This document shows positions 1-6,902 of a DNA stretch of 8,463 nt, piece by piece. A program made the translations under genes and the position numbers. Origin of the DNA: Litorivicinus sp. (lineage in GTDB: Bacteria; Pseudomonadota; Gammaproteobacteria; Pseudomonadales; Litorivicinaceae). How positions within the stretch are numbered: the first letter of the stretch is position 1; each line of letters opens with the position of its first letter. Below the pieces are notes generated by a model. That model was given only the letters and a program-made list of their open reading frames with translations, ran no database searches and had not been told where the DNA came from. The stretch is from contig JAGYIK010000047.1 of the NCBI GenBank assembly GCA_018402605.1, positions 1 through 8,463 on the forward strand, given 5' to 3'.

Positions 1-365
1 CTGATTTTACCTTGGGCGAGTTTGATCAAGTCGGTCACGTGGTTGAATCGATCAGTGATGACAACGCCAATGTGGTTGTGGGAACTGTGATTGATCCAGA
101 GATGGGTGATGAGATCTCGGTCACCGTTGTTGCAACTGGATTGGGTGGTGCAGCGCGTCCACATACTGTTGTCGATAATGGGAATGACTTGCGTGCGACG
201 CGTCAGGCCTACAGTCCGACCCAGGCCGATGCACCCCAAGTGCTTCGGACCCAGGCCGTTGGCAACACAGCACTCGCGCAAGCGCCTGAGGTGGAAACGC
301 AGTCGAGTGCAGAGATGGAGCGGATTCTCAATATCCCTGCATTTTTGCGTCGCCAAGCGGATTGA
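1..365 (+). CDS. ftsZ: Cell division protein FtsZ, C-terminal part (5' end outside window)
   Basis: FtsZ is the tubulin-like GTPase that forms the division ring at mid-cell. Only about the last 120 residues are present, read in the frame whose first complete codon is at position 3. They cover the end of the C-terminal tubulin-like domain, with the family stretches SDDNANVVVGT and ISVTVVATGLGG. A variable, polar linker of about 55 residues follows, and then the conserved tail peptide NIPAFLRRQAD, which corresponds to E. coli DIPAFLRKQAD, the docking site for FtsA and ZipA. The tail ends at a TGA stop. The neighbour lpxC follows in the same direction after 90 bp, as in most gammaproteobacteria, where ftsZ closes the mra/mur/fts cluster. 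Identification is firm; the start, GTPase motif and T7 loop lie outside the window. Confidence 0.97.
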   Translation, partial: DFTLGEFDQVGHVVESISDDNANVVVGTVIDPEMGDEISVTVVATGLGGAARPHTVVDNGNDLRATRQAYSPTQADAPQVLRTQAVGNTALAQAPEVETQSSAEMERILNIPAFLRRQAD

Positions 366-386
366 TGTGGAGCGCGTGTTCAGTGA

Positions 387-397
387 GACAGGCTGTC
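387..397. repeat. Small perfect palindrome GACAG-G-CTGTC upstream of lpxC
   Basis: In the 90-bp gap between ftsZ and lpxC there is an 11-bp perfect inverted repeat with a one-base centre. A 5-bp inverted pair, TGTCG (394-398) and CGACA (412-416), overlaps it. Neither is followed by a T tract, so neither looks like an intrinsic terminator. The palindrome could be an operator half-site or chance; I recognise no regulator for it. Confidence 0.25.
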
Positions 398-422
398 GCG
401 TAGGATGCGATCGACAAAAGCC

Positions 423-431
423 TGCTAAACT
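423..431 (+). promoter_or_regulatory. Possible extended -10 element for lpxC
   Basis: TGCTAAACT resembles an extended -10 (TGn followed by a hexamer with 4 of 6 matches to TATAAT) 24 bp before the lpxC start. I see no good -35 at the right distance. In E. coli lpxC has its own promoter after ftsZ, which makes one here plausible, but the sequence support is weak. Confidence 0.2.
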
Positions 432-441
432 GACCACTGCG

Positions 442-449
442 AAAGGAGA
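442..449 (+). promoter_or_regulatory. Strong ribosome binding site fixing the TTG start of lpxC
   Basis: AAAGGAGA lies 6 bases before the TTG at 456. It is close to the ideal anti-16S match and selects this TTG, since no in-frame ATG lies nearby. The resulting N-terminus, MIAQRTLKN, matches the LpxC family start (MIKQRTLKR in E. coli). Confidence 0.8.
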
Positions 450-455
450 ATTGAG

Positions 456-1373
456 TTGATTGCACAGCGTACGCTGAAAAATGTGGTTCGGGCGACCGGT
501 GTCGGCCTGCATTCAGGGGATACCGTCTATTTGACGCTCCGGCCTGCGCCTGAAAATCATGGCATTCAATTCAAACGGGTGGATTTGGATCCACCGGCGC
601 TCATCAAAGCGAATGCAGACAGTGTCTCTCAGACAACCCTCTCAACCTGTCTGTCTTCGCCCGATGGTGCGCATGTCTCCACTGTTGAGCATCTGCTATC
701 CGCACTCTCAGGTATGGGCATTGATAATGCCCTCGTTGAATGCAATGCACCGGAGCTGCCGATTATGGATGGCAGCGCATCACCCTTTGTGTTTCTGATC
801 CAGTCCGCTGGCGTGCGCGAACAAACGGCAGCGCGCGAGTACATTCGTATTGCCCATATTGTTGAAGTTCAACATGAAGGGAAAGTTGCGCGGCTTGAGC
901 CGTTCAATGGTTTTCGCATCAGTTTTGCCATTGATTTCGATCACCCGGTAGTTGATAAAGGGGCCTGTCACACCGTGGTGGACATTGATGAGGCTTCATT
1001 TGTGCGTGAAGTGAGCCGAGCGCGTACCTTCGGATTTATGCGCGATCTGGATTACCTGAAAGCCAATAATTTGGCCCGTGGTGGATCGATGGCCAACGCC
1101 ATTGTGGTGGGTGAGGATCGCATTTTAAACGACGACGGTTTGCGGCAGAACGATGAATTCGTCAAACATAAAGTGCTTGATGCGTTGGGTGACCTCTATC
1201 TTGCAGGTCGTCCCATCATTGGCCACTACATCGGTAACCGAAGTGGTCACGCGCTGAATAATAAACTACTCCGAAAGCTGTTCGCTGACCCGAGTCACTA
1301 TGAGGTGGTTACCTTTGATCGGTCGGAAGATTGCCCGATACCCGTGCAGCCAATTGCTGAAACTGACGCTTAA
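456..1373 (+). CDS. lpxC: UDP-3-O-acyl-N-acetylglucosamine deacetylase LpxC
   Basis: LpxC is the cytoplasmic zinc enzyme that deacetylates UDP-3-O-acyl-GlcNAc, the committed step of lipid A synthesis. The protein has 305 residues, the same length as in E. coli, and its key residues fall at the E. coli numbers. Zinc ligands are H79 (in STVEH), H238 and D242 (in HKVLD); E78 is the catalytic base, H265 the second catalytic histidine (in SGHALN), and T191 and K239 are also kept. The start is TTG, supported by a strong ribosome binding site. It sits 90 bp after ftsZ. Its last 65 bp overlap the 3' end of the opposing dciA gene. In E. coli LpxC is degraded by FtsH through its C-terminal tail; here the tail ends PVQPIAETDA and differs from the E. 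coli tail as I recall it, so that control cannot be assumed. Confidence 0.98.
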   Translation: MIAQRTLKNVVRATGVGLHSGDTVYLTLRPAPENHGIQFKRVDLDPPALIKANADSVSQTTLSTCLSSPDGAHVSTVEHLLSALSGMGIDNALVECNAPELPIMDGSASPFVFLIQSAGVREQTAAREYIRIAHIVEVQHEGKVARLEPFNGFRISFAIDFDHPVVDKGACHTVVDIDEASFVREVSRARTFGFMRDLDYLKANNLARGGSMANAIVVGEDRILNDDGLRQNDEFVKHKVLDALGDLYLAGRPIIGHYIGNRSGHALNNKLLRKLFADPSHYEVVTFDRSEDCPIPVQPIAETDA

Positions 1374-1782
1374 GTTCTGGGTCTGATACGGTCTCGGAAT
1401 AAGCGCTGAGCGCTTCACCACCCTTTTGACTGGTTGGGGCTTTGTTCACTTCGGTTGTATTGCGTTCAGGTGCATCAGGTCGAACGCGGAACTGTAATCG
1501 TCGAATCCCTTTGAACAGTGGTTGATCGCTAAGTAACTCAATTAATGCACGCTCTTCAAATCGCAGTTGTGTGGCGAGGCTGCTGTGGGGAACATAAAGC
1601 GTCAGTAAACCAAGCTTAAGGTCACCGGTGACTACCTTGTCGCGAAATTGCGCGGGAAGTTGTCCGCGAATGACCTCGGCCCGTTTTGCTTGGATATCCG
1701 CTTCGAAACGCAGTGTGTCGAGGTGGCTTCCTGAACGATTGACCAGACTCTTCAGGGTTTTTAGCTGTCCGGGATGACGCAT
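1309..1782 (-). CDS. dciA: DciA-type (DUF721) replicative helicase loader
   Basis: This 157-residue protein fits the DUF721 family. An N-terminal stretch containing LKSLVNRSG and LRGQLP-like sequence (RGQLPAQFRDKV) leads into the family core GLLTLYVPHSSLATQLRF and then the strand RRLQFRVRP near residue 100. The charged tail has a second family-like helix, DPELKRQFQQLAARV. DciA proteins help load the DnaB helicase at replication in bacteria lacking DnaC. The position between lpxC and secA, in opposite orientation, is the same as in Pseudomonas, which strengthens the call. The ATG at 1782 is the first start after an in-frame TGA at 1801-1803; there is no clear ribosome binding site. The last 21 codons run antisense to the lpxC end. 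The family assignment is solid; the role in helicase loading is inferred from it. Confidence 0.88.
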   Translation of the reverse strand: MRHPGQLKTLKSLVNRSGSHLDTLRFEADIQAKRAEVIRGQLPAQFRDKVVTGDLKLGLLTLYVPHSSLATQLRFEERALIELLSDQPLFKGIRRLQFRVRPDAPERNTTEVNKAPTSQKGGEALSAYSETVSDPELKRQFQQLAARVSGNLPTDQR

Positions 1783-1828
1783 TTCGCTACAATATGCTTT
1801 TCATAATTTTCAACACCATAGGATACGC
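1783..1828. promoter_or_regulatory. Divergent dciA/secA promoter region
   Basis: Only 46 bp separate the two divergent starts, so both leader regions must overlap here or extend into the coding sequence. On the plus strand TACAAT (1788-1793) and CATAAT (1802-1807) each match 5 of 6 bases of a -10 box for secA, but neither has a good -35. A short ribosome binding site, AGGA (1820-1823), precedes the secA ATG by 5 bases. On the minus strand TTGAAA (1806-1811) could be a -35 for dciA, without a clear -10. There is no room for a secM-like leader gene. Confidence 0.35.
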
Positions 1829-4549
1829 ATGTTAGGGACATTTGTCCGAAAGATCTTCGGCTCCAAAAATGATCGAGAAGTGGGGCGGATGTTGAAGGCG
1901 GTGAACGCCATCAATGCGCTGGAGGCTCGGTTTGAGACTGCATCGGATGCGGAGTTGAAGGGTCAGCGAGAGATTTTTAAGTCGCGCCTCGCCAATGGCG
2001 AAACACTCAATCAAATTCTTCCCGAAGCCTTCGCCGTGTGTCGCGAAGTCAGTCGTCGAACCCTTGGCCTTCGGCACTTTGATGTGCAAATGGTCGGTGG
2101 TATGACCTTGCATGAAGGGCGAATCGCAGAAATGCGGACAGGTGAAGGAAAGACGCTGGTGGCGACGTTGCCGGCCTACCTCAATGCCATCGAGGGGCGT
2201 GGCGTCCACGTTGTGACTGTGAACGATTATTTGGCCAGTCGGGATGCCAATTGGATGCGCCCCCTCTATGAAGGATTGGGCTTGAGTGTCGCAGTGATCG
2301 TCGCGGGCCAAAGTAGCGAAGAAAAACGTGAAGCGTACGGCGCCGACATTACGTATGGCACAAATAATGAGTTTGGCTTTGACTACCTGCGCGACAACAT
2401 GGCCTTTTCGCCGGAAGGCCGAGTCCAGCGACCCTTGTCATTTGGTATCGTCGATGAGGTCGACTCGATTTTAATCGATGAGGCGCGCACGCCCTTGATT
2501 ATCTCGGGTCCTGCCGAGGATCACTCCGAGCGCTACAAGGCGGTCAATACCATCATTCCGAAACTCACCGAAGCAAAGATGGCTGAGGACGGGGAAAGCT
2601 TTGAGATCGAGGGGCATTACCTGCTTGATGAGAAGAATCGCTCTGTTGAACTGACCGAGCTTGGACATGAAGTGATTGAAGCTGAGTTGGCGGAGCTCGG
2701 TTTGCTTGCTGCTGGTGACAGTCTGTATAACCCAGTCAATCTGGCGCTCTTCCACCATGTGAATGCGGGACTCCGCGCACACACGCTGTTTCAGCTCAAT
2801 GTGCACTACATTATTCAAGATGGACAGGTGGTCATTGTCGATGAGCACACAGGCCGGACCATGCCAGGTCGTCGCTGGTCTGAAGGATTGCACCAGGCGG
2901 TCGAGGCCAAGGAGGGCGTTAACATCCAGCCCGAGAGCCAGACCCTAGCCAGTACCACATTCCAGAATTACTTCCGATTGTACGAGCGGCTCTCAGGTAT
3001 GACCGGTACCGCGGATACTGAAGCATATGAGTTCCGGCAAATTTATGGGCTCGATGTTGTGGTGATCCCAACCAACGTCCAGATTCAGCGCCGTGATTAC
3101 AACGACCTCGTCTACATGACCATGGAAGAGAAGTTCAAAGCCATCGTCGATGATGTGGTGACCGAACGGGATGCAGGCCGTCCGATTTTGGTTGGTACGG
3201 CATCCGTCGAGGCTTCGGAATTGCTGTCTGATTTTCTCAATAAAGCAGGCGTTCAGCACAACGTCCTGAATGCCAAACAACACGCGCGTGAAGCGCAAAT
3301 CATTGCTGAAGCTGGTCGACCTGGGGCGGTGACCATCGCAACCAACATGGCCGGTCGAGGCACGGACATCATGCTCGGCGGGAATTGGCAGTCTGAGGTT
3401 GCCGATCTGAAGTCGCCAACCGATGCGCAGGTTGAGGCGATCAAAGCCGACTGGCAAATTCGTCACGAGGCGGTGTTGCAGGCCGGTGGTTTGCACATCA
3501 TCGGGTCTGAACGACATGAGTCGCGACGGATTGACAACCAGTTGCGTGGTCGAGCGGGCCGACAAGGGGATCCCGGTTCTTCGCGTTTCTTCTTGTCGCT
3601 TGAAGATGATTTGATGCGGATCTTTGCGTCGCCACGGATGCGCTCGATCATGCAGGGATTGGGGATGCAACCCGGAGAAGCCATTGAACACAAGATGGTG
3701 ACCAATGCGATTGAAAAAGCGCAAAAGAAGGTTGAGGGCCGCAACTTCGATATGCGTAAGCAACTGCTTGATTATGACGATGTTGCGAATGATCAGCGGA
3801 CACAGGTCTATGCACAACGTAATGAGTTGATGGATGCTGAGGATCTGTCGGAATTGTTTGATGCGATTCGTCGGGACGTCATCACAGAGGTGATGGGCCA
3901 ATACATCCCCCCGCAAAGCTTGATTGAGCAATGGGATGTGGATGGACTGACGACGGAATTGGCGGATCAGTTCGGACTGGAGTTGCCCATTCAGCAATGG
4001 CTCGATGACGACGAATCGCTGTACGAGGAGACTTTGCTTGAGAAGATTCTCGAGGAAGCCGCAGCACGACACACCAAGAAAGCAGCCGTGGTCGGCGACG
4101 ACACCATGCGGCGGTTTGAAAAACAGGTTTTATTGCAGGTGCTTGATCAGCAGTGGAAAGAGCACTTGGCGTCCATGGATTATTTGCGACAAGGGATTCA
4201 TCTTCGCGGCTATGCGCAGAAAAATCCAAAGCAGGAATACAAGCGTGAAGCTTTCGAGCTGTTCACCTCAATGCTCTCGCAAATTAAACGTGAGTCGGTT
4301 CGGATCCTGACCGCAGTGCAGGTGCCGAGCAAAGAGGAAATCGAGGCTGCCGAGGAAGCCCGGCGCAAGGCGGCGGTCGATCAACTGGCACGGTCCGAGG
4401 CTGTACACGCAGAAGCCGATGCGCACAGTGATGCAGCAGGGACGCCTGAGCGCCCGATGCCTGCAACCAGTCACAAGGTCGGTCGAAACGAACCCTGTCC
4501 CTGTGGCAGTGGAAAAAAATACAAGCAGTGTCATGGGCGGCTGGATTAA
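1829..4549 (+). CDS. secA: Preprotein translocase ATPase SecA
   Basis: SecA is the ATPase motor that drives unfolded preproteins through the SecYEG channel at the inner membrane. The protein has 906 residues, against 901 in E. coli, and aligns end to end. Features in order: an N-terminal amphipathic segment (MLGTFVRKIFGSKNDRE); Walker A MRTGEGKT at 102-109; Walker B with DEVD at 209-212; the preprotein-binding region; the second nucleotide-binding fold with TNMAGRGTDI and the arginine-finger region QLRGRAGRQGD; the helical scaffold with HLRGYAQKNPKQEYK; a variable charged linker; and the zinc-binding tail with C890, C892, C901 and H902 (C-x-C-x8-C-H), which binds SecB and phospholipid. The ATG at 1829 has AGGA 5 bases upstream. 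No secM gene precedes it, so the E. coli arrest-peptide control of secA is absent here. It is followed by argJ after 47 bp. Confidence 0.99.
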   Translation: MLGTFVRKIFGSKNDREVGRMLKAVNAINALEARFETASDAELKGQREIFKSRLANGETLNQILPEAFAVCREVSRRTLGLRHFDVQMVGGMTLHEGRIAEMRTGEGKTLVATLPAYLNAIEGRGVHVVTVNDYLASRDANWMRPLYEGLGLSVAVIVAGQSSEEKREAYGADITYGTNNEFGFDYLRDNMAFSPEGRVQRPLSFGIVDEVDSILIDEARTPLIISGPAEDHSERYKAVNTIIPKLTEAKMAEDGESFEIEGHYLLDEKNRSVELTELGHEVIEAELAELGLLAAGDSLYNPVNLALFHHVNAGLRAHTLFQLNVHYIIQDGQVVIVDEHTGRTMPGRRWSEGLHQAVEAKEGVNIQPESQTLASTTFQNYFRLYERLSGMTGTADTEAYEFRQIYGLDVVVIPTNVQIQRRDYNDLVYMTMEEKFKAIVDDVVTERDAGRPILVGTASVEASELLSDFLNKAGVQHNVLNAKQHAREAQIIAEAGRPGAVTIATNMAGRGTDIMLGGNWQSEVADLKSPTDAQVEAIKADWQIRHEAVLQAGGLHIIGSERHESRRIDNQLRGRAGRQGDPGSSRFFLSLEDDLMRIFASPRMRSIMQGLGMQPGEAIEHKMVTNAIEKAQKKVEGRNFDMRKQLLDYDDVANDQRTQVYAQRNELMDAEDLSELFDAIRRDVITEVMGQYIPPQSLIEQWDVDGLTTELADQFGLELPIQQWLDDDESLYEETLLEKILEEAAARHTKKAAVVGDDTMRRFEKQVLLQVLDQQWKEHLASMDYLRQGIHLRGYAQKNPKQEYKREAFELFTSMLSQIKRESVRILTAVQVPSKEEIEAAEEARRKAAVDQLARSEAVHAEADAHSDAAGTPERPMPATSHKVGRNEPCPCGSGKKYKQCHGRLD

Positions 4550-4583
4550 GTCGGCATGGAACACGGTGTGTTGACAGGTGGGC

Positions 4584-4590
4584 GAGGGAA
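4584..4590 (+). promoter_or_regulatory. Ribosome binding site choosing the argJ start
   Basis: GAGGGAA ends 6 bases before the ATG at 4597. It favours that start over the in-frame GTG at 4528, which would overlap secA and add 23 residues unlike ArgJ. Confidence 0.6.
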
Positions 4591-4596
4591 TTCGCG

Positions 4597-5813
4597 ATGC
4601 GATCAATAGTTGGAGGTCGCCCCATTGCTGGTGTGCGTTTGGGCGCTGTCCGAGCGCCCGTCTATGCCAATAAGCAACGTGACGATCTGCTCTTGGTGTC
4701 TTTTGATGCGGGTACCGTCGGCGCAGCGGTGACAACAACCAATCAGTTTTGTGCTGCCCCAGTGCATGTTTTACGCGCACATCTTCAAGCCACACCTGAG
4801 GTACGGTTTTGGCTTCTGAATGCGGGGAATGCCAATGCTGGAACAGGGGTACCTGGGATGGACGCCTGTCATGCGACGGTTCAGGCATTGGCTGATCTTG
4901 CGCAGATTGCACCATCCAGTATTTGGCCCTTTTCAACCGGTGTGATTGGAGAGCCGCTACCGGTCAGTGCCATTCAATCCGCGCTGCCCAGAGCGGTCGA
5001 TGCCCTTGAAATAGGGACTGACGCCTGGGAGCGTGCAGCTGCAGCGATCATGACAACGGACACACATCCAAAGTTACGTCACGTGATCTGTGAGATTGAC
5101 GGTGTTGAAGTGACGATCACCGGGATGGCCAAGGGATCTGGCATGATTCATCCGAACATGGCGACCATGTTTGGACTGCTGATGACCGATGCAGTGATGG
5201 CTCCGGACGTGTTGCAAACGCTTTTACAACGCGCTGTATCGCATAGCTTTAATTGTGTGACAGTCGACGGTGATACCTCAACCAATGATGCCTGTGTAAT
5301 TGCGGCGACTGGTCAGGCGGCTCACGCACAGATCACCGATATCCACTCTGATGGAGCCGCAGCGTTCCGCGGCGCTGTCTGGCTTGTGATGACTTAGCCG
5401 AGATGCTTGCTCGTGATGGCGAGGGTGCGACGAAATTTGTTCAAGTGCGTGTTGAAAGCGCGCGCTCGGACGCAGAGGCGCATTCCATTGCGAATACAGT
5501 CGCACTTTCGCCTCTGGTCAAAACTGCCCTGGCTGCATCGGATCCAAACTGGGGACGTATTGTTGCGGCTGTGGGTCGCGCAGATGTGCAGGCCATCGAC
5601 ATTGACCGGGTTCAGGTCTGGCTCAATGGTGTACAAATTGTCGAGAATGGCGCGCGTCATCCAGCCTACACCGAAGCCCAGGGTCAGGCAGCCATGGCAC
5701 CGACAGACATTGAGATTGTCATCAACATGGGTGTTGGCTCTGGATCCTGTCGTGTCATGACCTGTGATTTGACCAAGGACTATGTGCGAATCAATGCTGA
5801 ATACCGCACCTGA
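4597..5813 (+). pseudogene. argJ: argJ (bifunctional ornithine/glutamate acetyltransferase) with an internal frameshift
   Basis: ArgJ moves the acetyl group from N-acetylornithine to glutamate and may also acetylate glutamate with acetyl-CoA, allowing a cyclic arginine pathway. The total span codes for about 405 residues, the usual size. The first frame (4597-5397, 266 residues) holds LNAGNANAGTG, STGVIGEPLPV, MTTDTHPK, the self-cleavage site with nucleophile T190 (PNMAT|MFG), and VDGDTSTND. It then ends at a TAG. The next frame (open through 5403-5813) continues directly with LARDGEGATKF, SPLVKTAL, DPNWGR and the C-terminal NAEYRT. The two halves are therefore one gene broken by a net -1 change near 5380-5397, within the beta chain. 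All motifs on both sides are intact, so the break is recent, or a sequence error. A separate restart at ATG 5403 is possible, since it lies 5 bases past the stop, but would give an unusual split protein. The 3' end overlaps the next gene. Confidence 0.9.
5377..5399 (+). other. Frameshift site in argJ
   Basis: Reading frame 1 gives FRGAVWLVMT then a stop at 5395-5397. The frame that carries the rest of ArgJ reads LACDDLAEMLARDGEG from 5379. There is no run of three or more identical bases between 5370 and 5399, so a simple homopolymer miscall is not obvious, and no slippery heptamer for programmed frameshifting. The local bases cttgtgatgac could arise by loss of one copy of a TTGT repeat: restoring it would give VWLVCDDLAEML. 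By my recollection of the family, this matches the expected length better than adding one base. Confidence 0.75.
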
Positions 5814-6714
5814 GGTTTCGGTCGCCTGCGCCGTGATCTGGCGCGATGGACAGATTTTGTTATCGAAGCGTCATGCACAATCCCATCAGGGCGGCCTTTG
5901 GGAGTTTCCTGGCGGCAAGCTCGAATCAAATGAATCCCCAGAGTCCTGCTTGCGGCGAGAGCTTCAGGAGGAACTTGGGATTGCGGTGCGCGATACACTC
6001 CCGATCTGTCAGATCCCATGGGACTATGGCGATAAGCGTGTACGCTTATGGGTTTTCGAGGTGCTAAGTTTCACTGGGCAGCCTGAAGGTAAAGAGGGGC
6101 AGCGATTAATGTGGGTGGCACCTGATGCACTCGGCTCCCATGATTTCCCAAAAGCAAATGACCCCATTACCCGTGCCGTTGGCTTACCGCGTCTTGCGCG
6201 GTTTTTTGATCAACGGATGCATCAGGATGCTGCGCGTTGGGTCAGTCAAAGTGATGTGTTGTCACTTTTGTATTTCCGGGGGATGCCGCCGTCGCGTGCA
6301 TTGGAGGAAGCCATTCAAATGGCCCTCGATATCGGTCACGCGGTGATCCTGACACAGGATCAATTGCCCTGTTATCAGCCCGGTTGTGGGATGCATGTAC
6401 GGAAGTCAGATGCGTTGGAGAGCGCGCTCGAGGCGCTGTCTGAATTGGACCAACCCTGGCCTGTAACCGCAGGGATACGCACGATGGCGGATTGGGAGCG
6501 GCAACGCGACTGGCCCGCCGATGCCCGGTTTGTCTCACCGATCCATGCCACCCCGACACATCCAGAACTCGCCGGACTCGGTCTCTCAGGGTTTTCTGAT
6601 CTTATTGCCAATATCGGTGCGCCTGCCTATGCCCTTGGCGGGATGACGCGAGATGATTTGGATCGAGTCCATAGTGCATTTGGATATGGCGTTGCAGGCA
6701 TTCGCGGAGTTTAG
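5782..6714 (+). CDS. mutT: Nudix hydrolase (MutT-like) fused to a thiamine-phosphate-synthase-like (TenI/ThiE) domain
   Basis: Residues 12-135 form a Nudix domain related to MutT, which hydrolyses oxidised dGTP. The Nudix box is complete: G45-x5-E51-x7-R59-E60-L-Q-E63-E64-L-G66-I67, preceded by GGLWEFPGGK. From about residue 170 to 310 the protein resembles the TIM-barrel family of TenI and thiamine phosphate synthase (CGMHVRKSDAL, VSPIHATPTHPELAGLGL, YALGGMTRDDL, GVAGIRG). This fusion is common in gammaproteobacteria at this locus. The barrel looks degenerate, so thiamine synthesis should not be assumed. The gene overlaps the argJ end by 32 bp, suggesting translational coupling. The start is uncertain: ATG 5782 has AAGGA only 2 bases upstream, and ATG 5794 (306 residues) is the alternative. 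The stop overlaps that of yacG. The symbol reflects the Nudix half only. Confidence 0.9.
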   Translation: MCESMLNTAPEVSVACAVIWRDGQILLSKRHAQSHQGGLWEFPGGKLESNESPESCLRRELQEELGIAVRDTLPICQIPWDYGDKRVRLWVFEVLSFTGQPEGKEGQRLMWVAPDALGSHDFPKANDPITRAVGLPRLARFFDQRMHQDAARWVSQSDVLSLLYFRGMPPSRALEEAIQMALDIGHAVILTQDQLPCYQPGCGMHVRKSDALESALEALSELDQPWPVTAGIRTMADWERQRDWPADARFVSPIHATPTHPELAGLGLSGFSDLIANIGAPAYALGGMTRDDLDRVHSAFGYGVAGIRGV

Positions 6715-6902
6715 TGAAGTTCTTGGTCGTCGTCAGATGGCACCGGATCGCCTGGGATACGATGTCCCTCATCAGCCCATTCCCCGAGATCGATGAGTCG
6801 GCATCTGGACGAACAAAACGGCCGATCCGGATTGCTCGGATGATAGTGTGCTGGTTTCCCGCACTCTGGGCAGTCAACCATGATGTCAGGTGTGTCTGTC
6901 AT
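6711..6902 (-). CDS. yacG: DNA gyrase inhibitor YacG (zinc-binding protein)
   Basis: YacG is a small zinc protein that binds GyrB and inhibits DNA gyrase in E. coli. The product has 63 residues, in the usual range. The zinc site is complete: two cysteines in DCPECGK and two in RPFCSSRC, spaced C-x2-C-x15-C-x3-C, followed by the family signature RLIDLGEWADE and RIPGD and an acidic tail. I chose the ATG at 6902, which overlaps the coaE stop as ATGA and implies translational coupling. A GTG at 6929, nine codons upstream and inside coaE, is possible but adds residues with no family match. The coaE-yacG order is the normal one. Its stop overlaps the stop of the convergent Nudix gene by 4 bp. Confidence 0.95.
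   Translation of the reverse strand: MTDTPDIMVDCPECGKPAHYHPSNPDRPFCSSRCRLIDLGEWADEGHRIPGDPVPSDDDQELH

Noticed and set aside
394..416. Hairpin TGTCG/CGACA after ftsZ as a terminator
   Set aside because: The stem is only 5 bp with a 13-base loop and is followed by AAAA rather than a T tract on the plus strand.
2993..4072. Long open frame on the minus strand inside secA (359 codons)
   Set aside because: It is fully antisense to well-conserved secA and its translation shows no recognisable domain; it is a shadow of the codon bias of secA.
4571..4576. Perfect TTGACA between secA and argJ as a promoter -35 box
   Set aside because: The hexamer 17 bases downstream is GCGATG (4594-4599), with no resemblance to a -10 box, and it overlaps the argJ start codon.
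4528..4596. Longer argJ from the in-frame GTG at 4528
   Set aside because: The added residues do not resemble ArgJ, the start lies within secA, and the ATG at 4597 has a good ribosome binding site.
5377..5399. Programmed -1 frameshifting in argJ
   Set aside because: There is no slippery heptamer and no clear stem-loop just downstream, and I know of no such control for argJ.
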